Assembly: GCA_018398805.1 (NCBI GenBank)
Contig: JAGFBZ010002145.1
Location: 186,001-250,000 of the forward strand
From: Hirundichthys speculiger
Lineage: Eukaryota > Chordata > Actinopteri > Beloniformes > Exocoetidae
Direction: 5' to 3'
Length of the DNA: 64,000 nucleotides
Position numbers and translations under genes: made by a program. Of the stretch, positions 22,540 through 33,209 are shown piece after piece. Below the pieces are notes generated by a model. The model worked only from the letters and a program-made list of their open reading frames with translations, made no database searches and was not told the DNA's origin. The stretch's first letter is position 1, and the number at the start of each line of letters is the position of its first letter.

Positions 22540-23090
22540 AATCCTTGATACAATATTTGTTCCCTGCAGGTACATGACTGGAACATCTCTGAAGCAAACA
22601 TCTGTATTGAACCATAATAAAACTTAACAAATGTCTGTCTTCTGTTAATGCTTGGATGGGGGTGGGGGCTCTAGGTGACCCTGAGGATTTTATAATCCCT
22701 TCATAAGTAATGTAACTGGACAAAATGGTCTGTACATGCTACATATGGCACAACTAGTAACTTGTGCAAGGCAGTGTCTCAGGAGCTCCTTTACCCATTT
22801 CAGTGACATCATCACTTCAGGCATTACCACAATGGTTTCAGGATGATCCTTGGTGGTACTCCTTTATACGCTTCTCTTGGTAACTCCTCAAATAGTCACT
22901 GACTTCAGCATCAAGGATAATTTAGCCTAAGTGAGTGTGAGAGGGAGCTGCTTGTGCTACAAGTCTTATTAAATCCTTGATACAATATTTGTTCCCTGCA
23001 GGTACATGACTGGAACATCTGTCTGTTGAAGCAAACGTCTGTTGAACCATAATAAAACTTAACAAATGTCTGTTTTCTGTTAATACTTGG
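22540..23090 (+). repeat. Terminal exon of G1 and a second copy of it
   Basis: The block with acceptor TTGTTCCCTGCAG and the exon ending in AATAAA occurs twice, near 22541-22660 and again near 22970-23095, about 430 bases apart. Each has its own polyadenylation signal. The second copy abuts the truncated 5' side of a Tc1-like element. The same A-type exon is found inverted after G2 at about 25310-25440. Confidence 0.75.
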
Positions 23091-23092
23091 AT

Positions 23093-24358
23093 GGGGGGGT
23101 TGCATTTGGCTAGGGTCACTGTCACTACTGTTAGCATGAGGCGCTACCTGGACCCTACAGAGGTTGCACAGGCAGTCCAACTCCTCCAGGATGGCACATC
23201 AATACGTGCCATTGCGAGAAGGTTTGCTGTTGTCTCCCAGCACAATCTCAAGCATGGAGGAGATTCCAGGAACAGGCATTACTTCCAGGAGAGCTGGACC
23301 GGGCCGTAGAAGGTCTACAACCCATTAGCAGGACCGCTATCTGCTCCTTTGTTCAAGGAGGAGCAGGAGGAGAACTGCCAGAGCCCTACAAACTGACCTC
23401 CAGCAGGCCACTGGTGTGAATGTCTCTGACCAGACAATCAGAAAAAGACTTACTGAGGGCCCCACGTCTTCTAGTGGACCCTGTGCTCACTGCCCGGCAC
23501 CGTGGAGCTCGATTGGCATTTGCCACAGAACACCAGAATTGGCAAGTCCACCACTGGCGCCCTGTGCTTTTCACAGGTGAGAGCAGGTTCACCCTGAGCA
23601 CATGTGACAGACGTGAAAGGGTCTGGAGAAGCCGTGGAGAACGTTCTGCTGCCTGTAACATCGTTCAGCATGACCGGTTTGGTGGTGGGTCGGTGATGGT
23701 CTGGTCCAGATCCATGGAGGGACCACAGACCTATACAGGCCAGACAACGGCACCCTGACTGCCATTAGGTATGGGGATGAAATCCTTGCACCCATTGTCA
23801 GACCGTATGCTGGTGCAGTGGGTCCTGGGTTCCTCCTGGTGCACCACAATGCCCGGCCTCATGTGGTGAGAGTATGCAGGCAGTTCCTGGAGAATGAAGG
23901 GATTGATCCCATTGATCGGCCCCCACGCTCGCCTGACCTAAATCCAATAGAACACCTCTGAGACATTATGTTTCCATCCATCCGATGCCGCCAGGTTGGA
24001 CCTCAGACTGTCCAGAAGCTCAGTGATGCCCTGGTCCAGATCTGGGAGGAGATACCCCAGGACGCCATCCGTCATCTCATTAGGAGCCCCGACGTTGTCA
24101 GACATGCATACATGCATGTGGGGGCCATACAAATGACTGAATACCATTTTGAGTTGCTGCAATGAAATTTCAGCTAAATGGACTAGCCTGTCTTTGAATT
24201 CAGCCCTCTGTAATTGATAATTTTCATTTCCATCAAATGATGTGGCATCCTTTTGTTCCTAACATCACCCAGTCCATACCAGTATAAACAAGATTTTTTT
24301 TTTCCATTGAGATCTGATGTGTTTTCAAAGTGTTCCTTTAATCTTTTTGAGCAGTGTA
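23093..24358 (+). mobile_element. Tc1-like transposon, 5'-truncated
   Basis: The element keeps its 3' end, finishing TCTTTTTGAGCAGTGTA at a TA dinucleotide near 24358. The expected matching inverted repeat at the 5' end is missing. Instead the body begins abruptly near 23093, next to the duplicated terminal exon of G1. It lies in the spacer between the inverted genes G1 and G2. Confidence 0.8.
23134..24165 (+). pseudogene. Tc1-like transposase, inactivated
   Basis: The coding remnant starts MRRYLDPTEVAQAVQLL, a paired-like helix-turn-helix, and continues through [31 protein letters not shown] and PPRSPDLNPIEHL to the end near EYHFELLQ. In Tc1 transposases the catalytic triad is Asp, Asp, Glu. 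Here the first Asp (in FTDESRF) is Gly and the second (in HDNARPH) is His. The Trp after PIEHL has become a stop, and frameshifts occur near 23290 and 23720. It cannot be active. This family is widespread in fishes. Confidence 0.88.
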
Positions 24359-24439
24359 TGAACGGTTCATTTGTGAACATAAATGCCCCGAAAAACAAAA
24401 CTATCGATTCAGCCCCTGAATTGAAACAAAAGGGGCCAC

Positions 24440-25000
24440 AGGTCTGAAAGCACCCTAAGACGAGCTACTCTAGTCTGAGCTCCTACAACTATTAGTCTAA
24501 ACTATAGTCTATAGGGGTTAACTGTAAGCTTTATTGAACAGAAATGTTTGTTTTAAAGATGGAGGTGGTGTCAGCCTCCTGAACCCAAACTGGTAGCTGG
24601 TTCCAGAATAAAGGTGTCTGGTAGCAGAAGGCCCGTCCTCCAAACCTACTTTTAGATATTCTAGGAACGACGAGTAATCCTGCACTCAGAGAGCTCTATT
24701 AGGAGCATAACGAGCCATCAGGTCTGGTAGATAACGAGGAGCTAGGTCATTAAGGGCCTTATATGCAAGAAGCAGAATTTAAACTCAATTCGAAATTTTA
24801 CAGGGAGCCAATCACGAGGAAACGTGATCTCGCTTACGGATTCCTGTCAGCACCCTCACTGCTGCATTATGGATCAGTTGGAGGCTATTCAGCGAGCTTT
24901 TCAGACATCCCGCTAACAGCGCATTACAATAATCCGGTCTAGAACTGACAAACGCGTGGATTAATTTCTCAGGTCACTCCAACAGCACCTTTCTAGTCCA
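24440..25000. repeat. Dispersed fish repeat in the G1-G2 spacer
   Basis: Words such as GGTGGTGTCAGCCTCCTGAACC, AATAAAGGTGTCTGGTAGC and GCGCATTACAATAATCCGGTC resemble a high-copy teleost dispersed repeat. It separates the Tc1 remnant from the inverted downstream flank of G2. The family was not assigned. Confidence 0.5.
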
Positions 25001-25004
25001 GGGA

Positions 25005-25440
25005 CCACGCAAGACTTGTAGCACAAGCAGCTCCCTCTCACACATTTAGGCTAAATTATCCTTGATGCTGAAGTCAGTGACTATTTGAGGAGTTACCAAG
25101 AGAAGCATATAAAGGAGTACCACCAAGGGTCATCCTGAAACCCTCGTGGTAATGCCTGAAGTGATGATGTCACTAAAATGGGTAAAGGAGTCCCTGAGAC
25201 ACTGCCTTGCACAAGTTACTAGTTGTGCCATATACAGACCATTTTGTCCAGCTAGATTACTTATGAAGGGATTATAAAACCCTCAGGGTCACCTAGAGCC
25301 CCCCCCAGTCCAAGTATTAACAGAAGACAGACATTTGTTAAGTTTTATTATGGTTCAACACAGATGTTTGCTTCAACAGACAGATGTTCCAGTTGTGTAC
25401 CTGCAGGGAACAAATATGGTATCAAGGATTTAATATTCAA
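25005..25440 (-). repeat. G2 downstream flank, inverted copy of G1 flank
   Basis: The minus strand here matches 22541-22970 of the plus strand, including AAGGATAATTTAGCCTAA near the distal edge and the terminal exon. AATAAA on the minus strand lies at 25344-25349 and the exon acceptor is near 25400. This makes G1 and G2 an inverted pair with a spacer of about 2 kb. Confidence 0.8.
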
Positions 25441-25470
25441 GATTCATCCTTCAGTGTTCCGATCCTCACC

Positions 25471-26347
25471 TCAGAATTTGTGTCCTTTAGACCCAGTTCC
25501 TTGATCCACATCAGGAAGGTGGTCAGAAATCTCCGTGGAGTATTGAGCATCTGAACGGAAGTCTCTTGCTCGCTGGTAGCCACTGCTGGAATGGATGGAG
25601 TAGGATACAGGGTACACCTCATCCAGGTCCACCTGAAGAGGCACCTGAGAGGAGCTCCAGGTAGAGACCTGAGGACCCGCGGGCCTCAACTGCTCCAGTT
25701 CCTTAATGATACGAGTGATGCCTGCATCCTGTTGATCCCAGAGGCCAAAACCAGAGCCACTTCCTGCACCGCCACCGCCAAAACCTGCACCACCTCCATA
25801 GCCAGAACCAGAGCCACTGCCATAGCCAGAACCGGAACCAGCGCCACCTCCAAAGCCAAAACCGGAGCCGCTGCCGTAGCCAGCACCACCTACATGGCCA
25901 GAACCAGAACCAGAGCCACCTACAAAGCCAAAACCAGAGCTGGAGCTAGAGCCACCTCCATAGCCAGAACCAGAGCCGCTGCTGCCAGAACCAGTTTGGC
26001 CTGAAACCAGACAAAGTTCCATTTTAGTCAGAAGTCATAGCACTAGTCTAGTAGTAAAATAACCCAGTAGATTTTGGACTTGGAGGAAGGATGATACACC
26101 AAGTTCTGCTTCCTTTTCTATAACCAGTTACATTAGACATTGCTCATGTCCAGTTCTCCAGTTGGATGTGTTCCTACATAGTCACCAGAAATACATTTGT
26201 ATACTTGCTTTTTTTAGTAGGGACACAAGAACCAAAGCCAAGGAGCAGCAAAGAAATCCAGAAAACCCTGTTGAAATAAAAGACACCAATTAGACAAGAA
26301 AACCAAAGCTGTTAAAATAACAAACGCAATAACTCACCTCCAAACAT
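25471..26347 (-). CDS. G2: secreted glycine-rich protein, three coding exons
   Basis: Coding exons are 26338-26347, 26205-26267 and 25471-26000 on the minus strand (603 bp, 200 aa). Exon 2 is the same 63 bp as in G1 and all junctions stay in frame. Exon 3 begins with GCC rather than CCC, giving Ser at the junction. The Gly-rich part includes GYGGGSSSSSGFGFVGG. The conserved last 90 residues differ from the other copies at their start (GITRIIKELEQ instead of GIAKFLNELLQ), and it keeps the DHLPDVDQ form shared with G1. The alternative frame from the first ATG hits a TAG early in exon 3. It uses the A-type terminal exon downstream. Confidence 0.8.
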
Positions 26348-26465
26348 CCTGAAACATCATACTGAATCCTCAGAAGGGGAAAAACAGCACAGATGAACTG
26401 AACCAACTTAGATTCAAGAGAATCTCCAAACCTCTAGAAAGAAGCACTGTGCTCAGTTGGTCTGT

Positions 26466-26566
26466 AGCTGCAGGAGACCTTATACTGGTGCTGCAGGAGA
26501 CCTTATACTGGTGCTGCAGGAGACCTTATACTGGTGCTGCAGGAGACCTTATACTGGTGCTGGACA
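26466..26566 (-). promoter_or_regulatory. G2 promoter: four tandem 23-bp TATA modules
   Basis: On the minus strand four copies of the CACCAGTATAAGGTCTCCTG module precede the CTGCAGCTACAGACC block and the start of transcription. On the plus strand they appear as AGGAGACCTTATACTGGTG repeated four times. Confidence 0.75.
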
Positions 26567-26689
26567 CTCTCCAATTAGACTCATTAACCTCAGCTGGTGC
26601 CAGTAGCTCCATGGTTGATGCTGCGTTCACATCACTTTGGAATTTGAAGGTTTCTGTCCTACTCCATACCAGATGATGGCGCTAATGCA

Positions 26690-28420
26690 CAAAAAAAACA
26701 AAAAGAAGAAGAAGAAAGCCTCTGACCTCCATCTCAACAGAGTATTATGGGATGGGGAGCAGCCTCCAATGTTGTGGAAGACATCCTGCCTTGTTCCACT
26801 ACTGAAAAGATTTCATCCATCTTCTCTTTATGACGACAGACCTGTTCCTCTAACATTGGTGCCCTTTCATTGTGTTCTGCCTTCAATATTCATGAACAAA
26901 TTAAACAATATTTCCAGTCCATGATGGTTGTTTTCCATCTATTAGTAATGGGCAAATGAAGCCTTGTGAAGCATTGAATCTTTCATTTTGGACCAAAAAT
27001 GATTTGAAGCTTCGGGGCTTCACTATGAGGAAAAACAGTGACATCTGCTGGCAGACTGGAATTACTACAGCTGCTTTATAATTTGACCGAAGGACTATCA
27101 GAAAACACTGTTACAATCCCAATATGTGGAGTAAAAGTCATTCACTGCTGTATCGTAAATGGATTTTAAGCTCCTGAAAGGAAATTTGTTACAGTAATTG
27201 TCCTTAAATCACTTCAGGGATTCATTGTAGATGGTTCCAGCTGTGTTCAGGAAGGATCTCCTTTAGTGGTCTGAGTTGTAGATGTGAAGAAGCCTCTGAC
27301 TGAAGACACTGTTGTGTGGAGGATGTTCAGGGTTGTCTATGATATTCATTTGATGAAGTATCCTCCTTTGCTCCCTCAGCTCTGTAACGGAGAGTCAATG
27401 TGGTCTGTAACTGTTTGATATGTTCAGGCCATGATCCTTTTACTTCTGGTTTTCTCAGCCTTCGTGGACACCTGCAAGTTATTCAAGTGCCTCAGGTTTT
27501 TTTCAGTATAATCTAGCCTTTTGTTTCAACCATGTTGTATCACATCGTCATTCTGCATCGACTGCTGAAGTGTAAGGTGTGACTGTTTCAGGGGTACCAA
27601 GAGTCTCCTTCCACCTCTAGTGCGTTGAGACGTCTTGACCTCCTGATACCGTGGTGTACACAAGTGACATCTCATTGGCTCGTCCTGTACCTGAGCAGTG
27701 AGGGACTGATGCATTGGACTTCTGAAACACCTACTGGAGGGTCATGAGGCTCGTCTAAAAATGTGTATGGCAGTCGGTGAATTTAGACCACATTATGTTG
27801 AAGCCTTGCGTCTCCATGTAGAAAAGCCCATTTTTGGTCGTGGGCTCCTACTGCAGAGTGTTCATACCCTGTTCTGCTACACTTGATTCTCCACTGAACT
27901 CCATTTGTTGTATGGGGTTGAAGCACATGACAGGGTCCTGGAGCAGTGGAAGCTTTTGTAGACCGAGACAAGCTCTTCCCTGAAGATTCCTCTGGTCCCG
28001 TGTGTCCTTACAAGCTGGAGGATGAGAGCAGCTGTATGGCTGATGTTGTCTTTGTTGCTGCTCAGAGGGCTGTGTATGCATCTCATTTGGGTCTGAGCTT
28101 TGGTAGTGCATTCATTTCTAAGATTCTTGACAAGTCCATGCTGCACAGGAAGCTGTCCAGAAAGGACAAGTCAGATGACAAGCAGTCAGGGCTCATGGAA
28201 ACAACCTCACATGCCTTGGGTCTGAAACTTGCTGGTGAGAAGTCGTTGCAGAATCATGCAGTGACAAACTACTGGGTGTGTGGACAGTGTTGGCAACCTG
28301 ACGGGGGAAGGGGCAGTGTTTCAGAGCCATTTGAGGTCACCAAGTGGGATGAAGGCCAAATTAAACAAGTCTTTGAGCCAAGTGCTGACACCAAGTATAA
28401 GCTGAACACAAAGATCAGTT
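26690..28420. repeat. Block X', inverted copy of the block between G4 and G5
   Basis: This interval is duplicated in inverted orientation at about 33210-34970. The edges match the GGCGCTAATGCACA word at 26680 against TGTGCATTAGCGCC at 34970. It contains coding-like stretches with no intact gene, including a fragment near 27120-27400 (minus strand) that gives YNSDHYRRSFLNTAG and may derive from a retroelement. Confidence 0.7.
27946..28250 (+). pseudogene. Coding-like fragment of unknown origin, antisense to G3
   Basis: A plus-strand frame without an ATG start reads KLEDESSCMADVVFVAAQ, LGLSFGSAFISKILDK and LHRKLSRKDKSDDKQ. The composition and regular hydrophobic pattern look like real protein, unlike the frames in tandem repeats. 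A candidate splice acceptor (CACATGACAG) sits upstream near 27930. The inverted copy between 33400 and 33850 is more damaged. I do not recognise the protein. Beyond about 28260 the frame merely runs antisense through the G3 terminal exon. Confidence 0.35.
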
Positions 28421-28549
28421 GGGAAAGTTTATTATGCCTCAACACATACAGTCCAGTTTCCAAAGGTTGATGCTCCAGACATGCCTGCAAGAAACAGAAG
28501 TCAGTACCAGAAGAGCAATAATTCATAGTCAAGTGTTCTGATCCTCACC

Positions 28550-29404
28550 TCAGAATTTGTGTCCTTTAGACCCAGTTCCTTGATCCACACCAGGAAGGTG
28601 GTCAGAAATATCCGTGGAGTATTGAGCATCTGAACGGAAGTCTCTTGCTCGCTGGTAGCCACTGCTGGAATGGATGGAGTAGGATACAGGGTACACCTCA
28701 TCCAGGTCCACCTGAAGAGGCACCTGAGAGGAGGTCCAGGTAGAGACCTGAGGACCCGCGGGCCTCAACTGCAGCAGTTCATTAAGGAACTTAGCAATGC
28801 CTGCATCCTGTTGATCCCAGAGGCCAGAACCAGAGCCACTTCCTGCACCACCACTGCCAAAACCTGCACCACCTCCATAGCCAGAACCAGAGCCGCTGCC
28901 GTAGCCAGCACCAGAACCTGCACCAGCTCCAAAGCCAAAACCAGAGCCGCTGCCGTAGCCAAAACCTGCACCCCCATAGCCAGATCCACCTCCATATCCA
29001 GAACCGGAGCCAGAGCCACCTCCAAAGCCAGCACCTCCGGAGCCAGAGCCAGTTTGGGCTAAAACCAGACAAAGTTCCATTTTAGTTAGAAATCATAGCA
29101 CTAGTCTAGTAGTAAAATAACTCAGTAGATTTTGGACTTGGAGGAAGGATGATACATCAAGTTTTACTTCTTTTTCTCTAACCAGTTACATTAGACATTG
29201 CTCATGTCCAGTTCTCCAGTTGGATGTGTTCCTACATAGTCCCCAGAAATACATTTGTATACTTGCTTTTTTTAGTAGGGACACATGAACCAAAGCCAAG
29301 GAGCAGCAAAGAAATCCAGAAAACCCTGTTGAAATAAAGACACCAATTAGACAAGAAAACCAAAGCTGTTAAAATAACAAATACAATAACTCACCTCCAA
29401 ACAT
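28550..29404 (-). CDS. G3: secreted glycine-rich protein, three coding exons
   Basis: Coding exons are 29395-29404, 29263-29325 and 28550-29058 on the minus strand (582 bp, 193 aa). It is the shortest copy, with fewer Gly-rich units, including GYGGGSGYGG and GAGAGSGAGYG. The last 90 residues match the other copies, with the DHLPGVDQ form shared with G4 and G5. In exon 2 a T to A change makes Leu into His in the signal segment of this frame, while it is silent in the frame from the first ATG. The terminal exon is B-type, with its acceptor near 28484 and AATAAA on the minus strand at 28428-28433. Confidence 0.78.
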
Positions 29405-29527
29405 CCTGAAACATCATATTGAATCCTTAGAAGAGAGGAAAAACAGCACAGATGAACTAAACCAAGTTAGATTCAAGAGAATCTCCAAACCTCTAGAAAG
29501 AAGCACTGTGCTCAGTTGGTCTGTAGC

Positions 29528-29576
29528 TGCAGGAGACCTTATACTGGTGCTGCTGGAGACCTTATACTGGTGCTGG
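29528..29576 (-). promoter_or_regulatory. G3 promoter: two tandem 23-bp TATA modules
   Basis: Only two copies of the CACCAGTATAAGGTCTCC module are present, one with CTGG in place of CTGC. This is the smallest array of the five genes. Confidence 0.7.
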
Positions 29577-30124
29577 ACACTCTCCAATTAGACTCATTAA
29601 GCTCAGCTGGTGCCAGGAGGTCAAGCCGTCTCAAAGCAGCATTACAGATATTAGTTGACTCGGTACCCTTGAACATGTCCATGTCCAAGGCTCAGCCTTA
29701 CAGATGAAACCAACCCAGAACTGGTTGGTCAGGATGGACAAGAACATTACAGCAGAGAACCAGTTTTTAGTTTGGACTCGTCTCCAGCCGGATTTTATCT
29801 CAAGGTTCATTTGTTTTCAGACATTGTTCTCGATGTGTCGTTGTCATTCCTGCATCAACTTCAGTGGCAGCCAGGTCTTGTTATTTAACTGTTTTAACCT
29901 ACCTCACCACAACCATAATTTTGCCGGTAAAATAGTCTTCTACGTTTCTGCCATAACACTCAGTACCGCTGCACTTCAAATAAAATACCAAAGACACAGT
30001 GGCTTGGTAAACGAAACCAGTGCAGTATGTCAATGGTTCAAGTGTACTGGACGGTAGCGCAGCTGCTGAGCTTCGTCCTTTTAAGATGACTGTGGTGAGA
30101 AGAAGCAGTCCAAGGAGAGTTGAG

Positions 30125-30850
30125 TAGTGATGGGTCCAGCAACACCGATGCGTCGGCGCATGCGTCGAGCTCAGAGAGCGACACCTGTGTCGGTACGTGT
30201 CGGTACGCATTTCGCCTTAAGAAAGTCACGTGACCGATACAGGTACTGTATCGAACTGACGGTGACGCGCCAAACTGTGTTTATAAGGAAGCGCATCTGT
30301 CGACGGGATGAACTGCCAAAAGAATCTCCAATCCTTTGTCACGTGTCGTCAGAATCGTCAATCCGCACCTCTTCCAGCTTGTCTTGCGGTTTCTTTGCAC
30401 ACCAGCATCATTTGTCCCTTGTGAGATTGTCTTTTCCAAGGCTGGAGAACTGTTGTCCAAAAAAGCGGAATAGACTAAAGTTCAAATCTTTGGAAAAACT
30501 TATTTTTTTAAATAAAAATGTATGAAAATAGAAATTCAGTCCACAAGCGTCTTCATTCACAAACACGGTCACTTCAATTTGTTATGATACATGTATCTGT
30601 ATCTAAAGATATCAAAGATACTTTAAATTTAAATTCAGATATGCAATGATGCCATATACAATGCAATGACTTATATTTTATTATTGCATACTTGGTCATA
30701 TTGGTGTCAGTTGGGTCTGACAACTCAGTTACCTGTAGGGATTTTTAATGTCCAGCAGGTGTCAGTATTCAGTGACACGGTATCGACATGTTTCAATACA
30801 GTTTGGCAACGTGTCGAAACGTTCCAGGAGGCGCCATGGACCCATCACTA
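30125..30850 (+). mobile_element. hAT element with 8-bp target duplication
   Basis: The 726-bp element begins TAGTGATGGGTCC and ends GGACCCATCACTA, an exact 13-bp inverted repeat. It is flanked by the direct repeat GAGTTGAG at 30117-30124 and 30851-30858. Its interior contains short inverted GTCGGTACGTGTCGGTACG motifs near the left end and a remnant of the transposase C-terminus. Confidence 0.93.
30417..30525 (+). pseudogene. hAT transposase C-terminal (dimerisation) remnant
   Basis: The frame gives KKRNRLKFKSLEKLIFLNKN. This matches the end of the hATC dimerisation domain, where KRNRLKP...LIFLN is typical. Nothing of the catalytic RNase H-like domain remains, so the element must depend on another copy to move. 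Confidence 0.7.
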
Positions 30851-31944
30851 GAGTTGAGGTTCCTGATGGATGAAGGTGTCCCTCAGGTCTGCTGGTTCTG
30901 GTCCAGAGGGTCTGCTGGTTCTGGTCCAGAGGGTCTGCAGTCTCCTCCCTGATGGCAGCGGGCTGAAGAAGCTGTATGATGGCTGGGTGGGATCACCTCC
31001 AGTACTGAGGGCTTTGAGGGTGAGATGGGTACTGTAGATGTCCTGAGGGTCATTTACACTAAAGTCACATCCATGTGGGCTCATTTCTGATGCTTTGGAC
31101 TGAAGGACTTTCTGATGGGAGAGCGTTTCGGGGCAGGTCAGACCCCCTGGAGTTTCTCCAGTGATGGTGTTCAGCGCTTGTACAAGAATATATCAACAGG
31201 AAAACAATGAGGAAATGCACTTCAAATATTCAAGTTAAACTGATGTTGGAGGAGGTTCTTCAATGTCGGATACAGTTTTGATTGCTACTGTGAATGAAGG
31301 TTAAAGCTCTCTATATAAAGGTTAACAAAGCTAACAGTGTTGTGGATACGGTGTTTCCCATAGATTATGAATAAATTAACAGGCCTAAAGCATTTACACA
31401 TTTCTGAGCTCACATTTCTCCACCAAAAACATAACTGACATTTATTCATTTAAAAACATTTTCAGTGGGAAACAAGTCTCCAGGAGAAAAGTAAAGTTTT
31501 TTCATTGCTGTACATTTAGAATCCAATTTTCATTTATGCTACAAGACACTGTTGAATTGTGTTGTATTTGTTTTCTATTTGTTCCTGCAGACTGTATATT
31601 TGAACCCTTTCCATTAACTAAATAAAATTCACTATCATCTAGTCATTGCCAAGTCATTGTTTTTCAGGTCTTTTTCAGATACTTATATAGTCACATGGTG
31701 GTTAATAATGACAAACCTGCTTATTATCTGACAATGGTTCATCCTGCAGCTGAAGCTGCTGCCCATTCCAGACTACTTTGGAAAGATGGAGGTCTTTTTG
31801 TTTTTTTGTGCATTAGCGCCATCATCTGGTATGGAGTAGGACAGAAACCTTTAAATTCCAAAGTGATGTGAACGCAGCATCAACCATGGAGCTACTGGCA
31901 CCAGCTGAGGTTAATGAGTCTAATTGGAGAGTGTCCAGCACCAG

Positions 31945-32012
31945 TATAAGGTCTCCTGCAGCACCAGTATAAGGTCTCCTGCAGCACCAGTATAAGATCT
32001 CCTGCAGCTACA
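31945..32012 (+). promoter_or_regulatory. G4 promoter: three tandem 23-bp TATA modules
   Basis: TATA motifs start at 31945, 31968 and 31991, again exactly 23 bases apart, followed by CTACAGACCAACTGAGCACA. The third reads TATAAGAT rather than TATAAGGT. The in-frame start codon is at 32129. Confidence 0.75.
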
Positions 32013-32128
32013 GACCAACTGAGCACAGTGCTTCTTTCTAGAGGTTTCGAGATTCTCTTGAATCTAACTTGGTTCAGTTCATCTGTGCTGTTTTTTCCCC
32101 TTCTGAGGATTCAGTATGATGTTTCAGG

Positions 32129-33086
32129 ATGTTTGGAGGTGAGTTATTGCATTTGTTATTTTAACAGCTTTGGTTTTCTTGTCTAATTGGTGTCTTTATT
32201 TCAACAGGGGTTTCTGGATTTCTTTGCTGCTCCTTGGCTTTGGTTCTTGTGTCCCTACTAAAAAAAGCAAGTATACAAATGTATTTCTGGGGACTACGTA
32301 GGAACACATCCAACTGGAGAACTGGACATGAGCAATGTCTAATGTAACTGGTTATAGAAAAGGAAGCAGAACTTGGTGTATCATCCTTCCTCCAAGTCCA
32401 AAATCTACTGGGTTATTTTACTACTAGACTAGTGCTATGACTTCTGACTAAAATGGAACTTTGTCTGTCTGGTTTTAGCCCAAACTGGCTCTGGCTCCAG
32501 AGGTGCTGGTTCTGGCTATGGAGGTGGCTCTGGCTATGGTGGTGCTGGCTACGGCAGCGGCTCTGGTTTTGGCTTTGGAGGTGGTGCTGGTTCCGGCTCT
32601 GGCTATGGAGGTGCTGGCTACGGCAGTGGTTCCAGTTCTGGCTATGGCAGTGGATCTGGCTATGGAGGTGCTGGCTACGGCAGCGGCTCTGGTTCTGGCT
32701 TTGGAGGTGGTGCTGGTTCCGGCTCTGGCTATGGAGGTGCTGGCTACGGCAGTGGATCTGGCTATGGAGGTGGTGCAGGTTTTGGCAGTGGCGGTGCAGG
32801 AAGTGGTTCTGGCCTCTGGGATCAACAGGATGCAGGCATTGCTAAGTTCCTTAATGAACTGCTGCAGTTGAGGCCCGCGGGTCCTCAGGTCTCTACCTGG
32901 ACCTCCTCTCAGGTGCCTCTTCAGGTGGACCTGGATGAGGTGTACCCTGTATCCTACTCCATTCATTCCAGCAGTGGCTACCAGCGAGCAAGAGACTACC
33001 GTTCAGATGCTCAATACTCCACGGAGATTTCTGACCACCTCCCTGGTGTGGATCAAGGAACTGGGTCTAAAGGACACAAATTCTGA
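32129..33086 (+). CDS. G4: secreted glycine-rich protein, three coding exons
   Basis: Coding exons are 32129-32138, 32208-32270 and 32479-33086 (681 bp, 226 aa), the longest copy. The Gly-rich part is enlarged by repeats of a GYGGAGYGSG unit. The last 90 residues are intact (LWDQQDAGI to GTGSKGHKF) with Tyr for Phe in RDYRSD. A 4-bp insertion (GTCT) just before the exon 3 acceptor would break an unspliced frame but leaves the spliced one intact. This supports the intron. The terminal exon is B-type, starting at 33152, with AATAAA at 33203-33208. Paired with G3 in the inverted repeat. Confidence 0.8.
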
Positions 33087-33209
33087 GGTGAGGATCACAA
33101 CACTTGACTATAAATTATTGCTGTTCTGGTACTGACTTCTGTTTCTTGCAGGCATGTCTGGAGCATCAACCTTTGGAAACTGGACTGTATGTGTTGAGGC
33201 ATAATAAAC

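Larger units (their letters stand above)
29612..31849. other. Spacer of the large inverted repeat
   Basis: The left edge is chimeric. At 29612 the G3 upstream sequence changes into a fragment of block X (GGAGGTCAAGCCGTCTCAAAGC, compare 34005). The spacer then holds a hAT element (30125-30850), a dispersed repeat-like segment (about 30860-31160) and AT-rich sequence. At 31637-31850 it becomes the upstream flank shared by G4 and G1. Confidence 0.6.

Noticed and set aside
32453..32845. Trp/Leu/Arg-rich frame as an independent gene
   Set aside because: It is the shifted frame of Gly-Ser-Tyr codons, is truncated by stops in G2 and G5, and stops at the start of the conserved tail. Kept only as a question about the upstream ATG.
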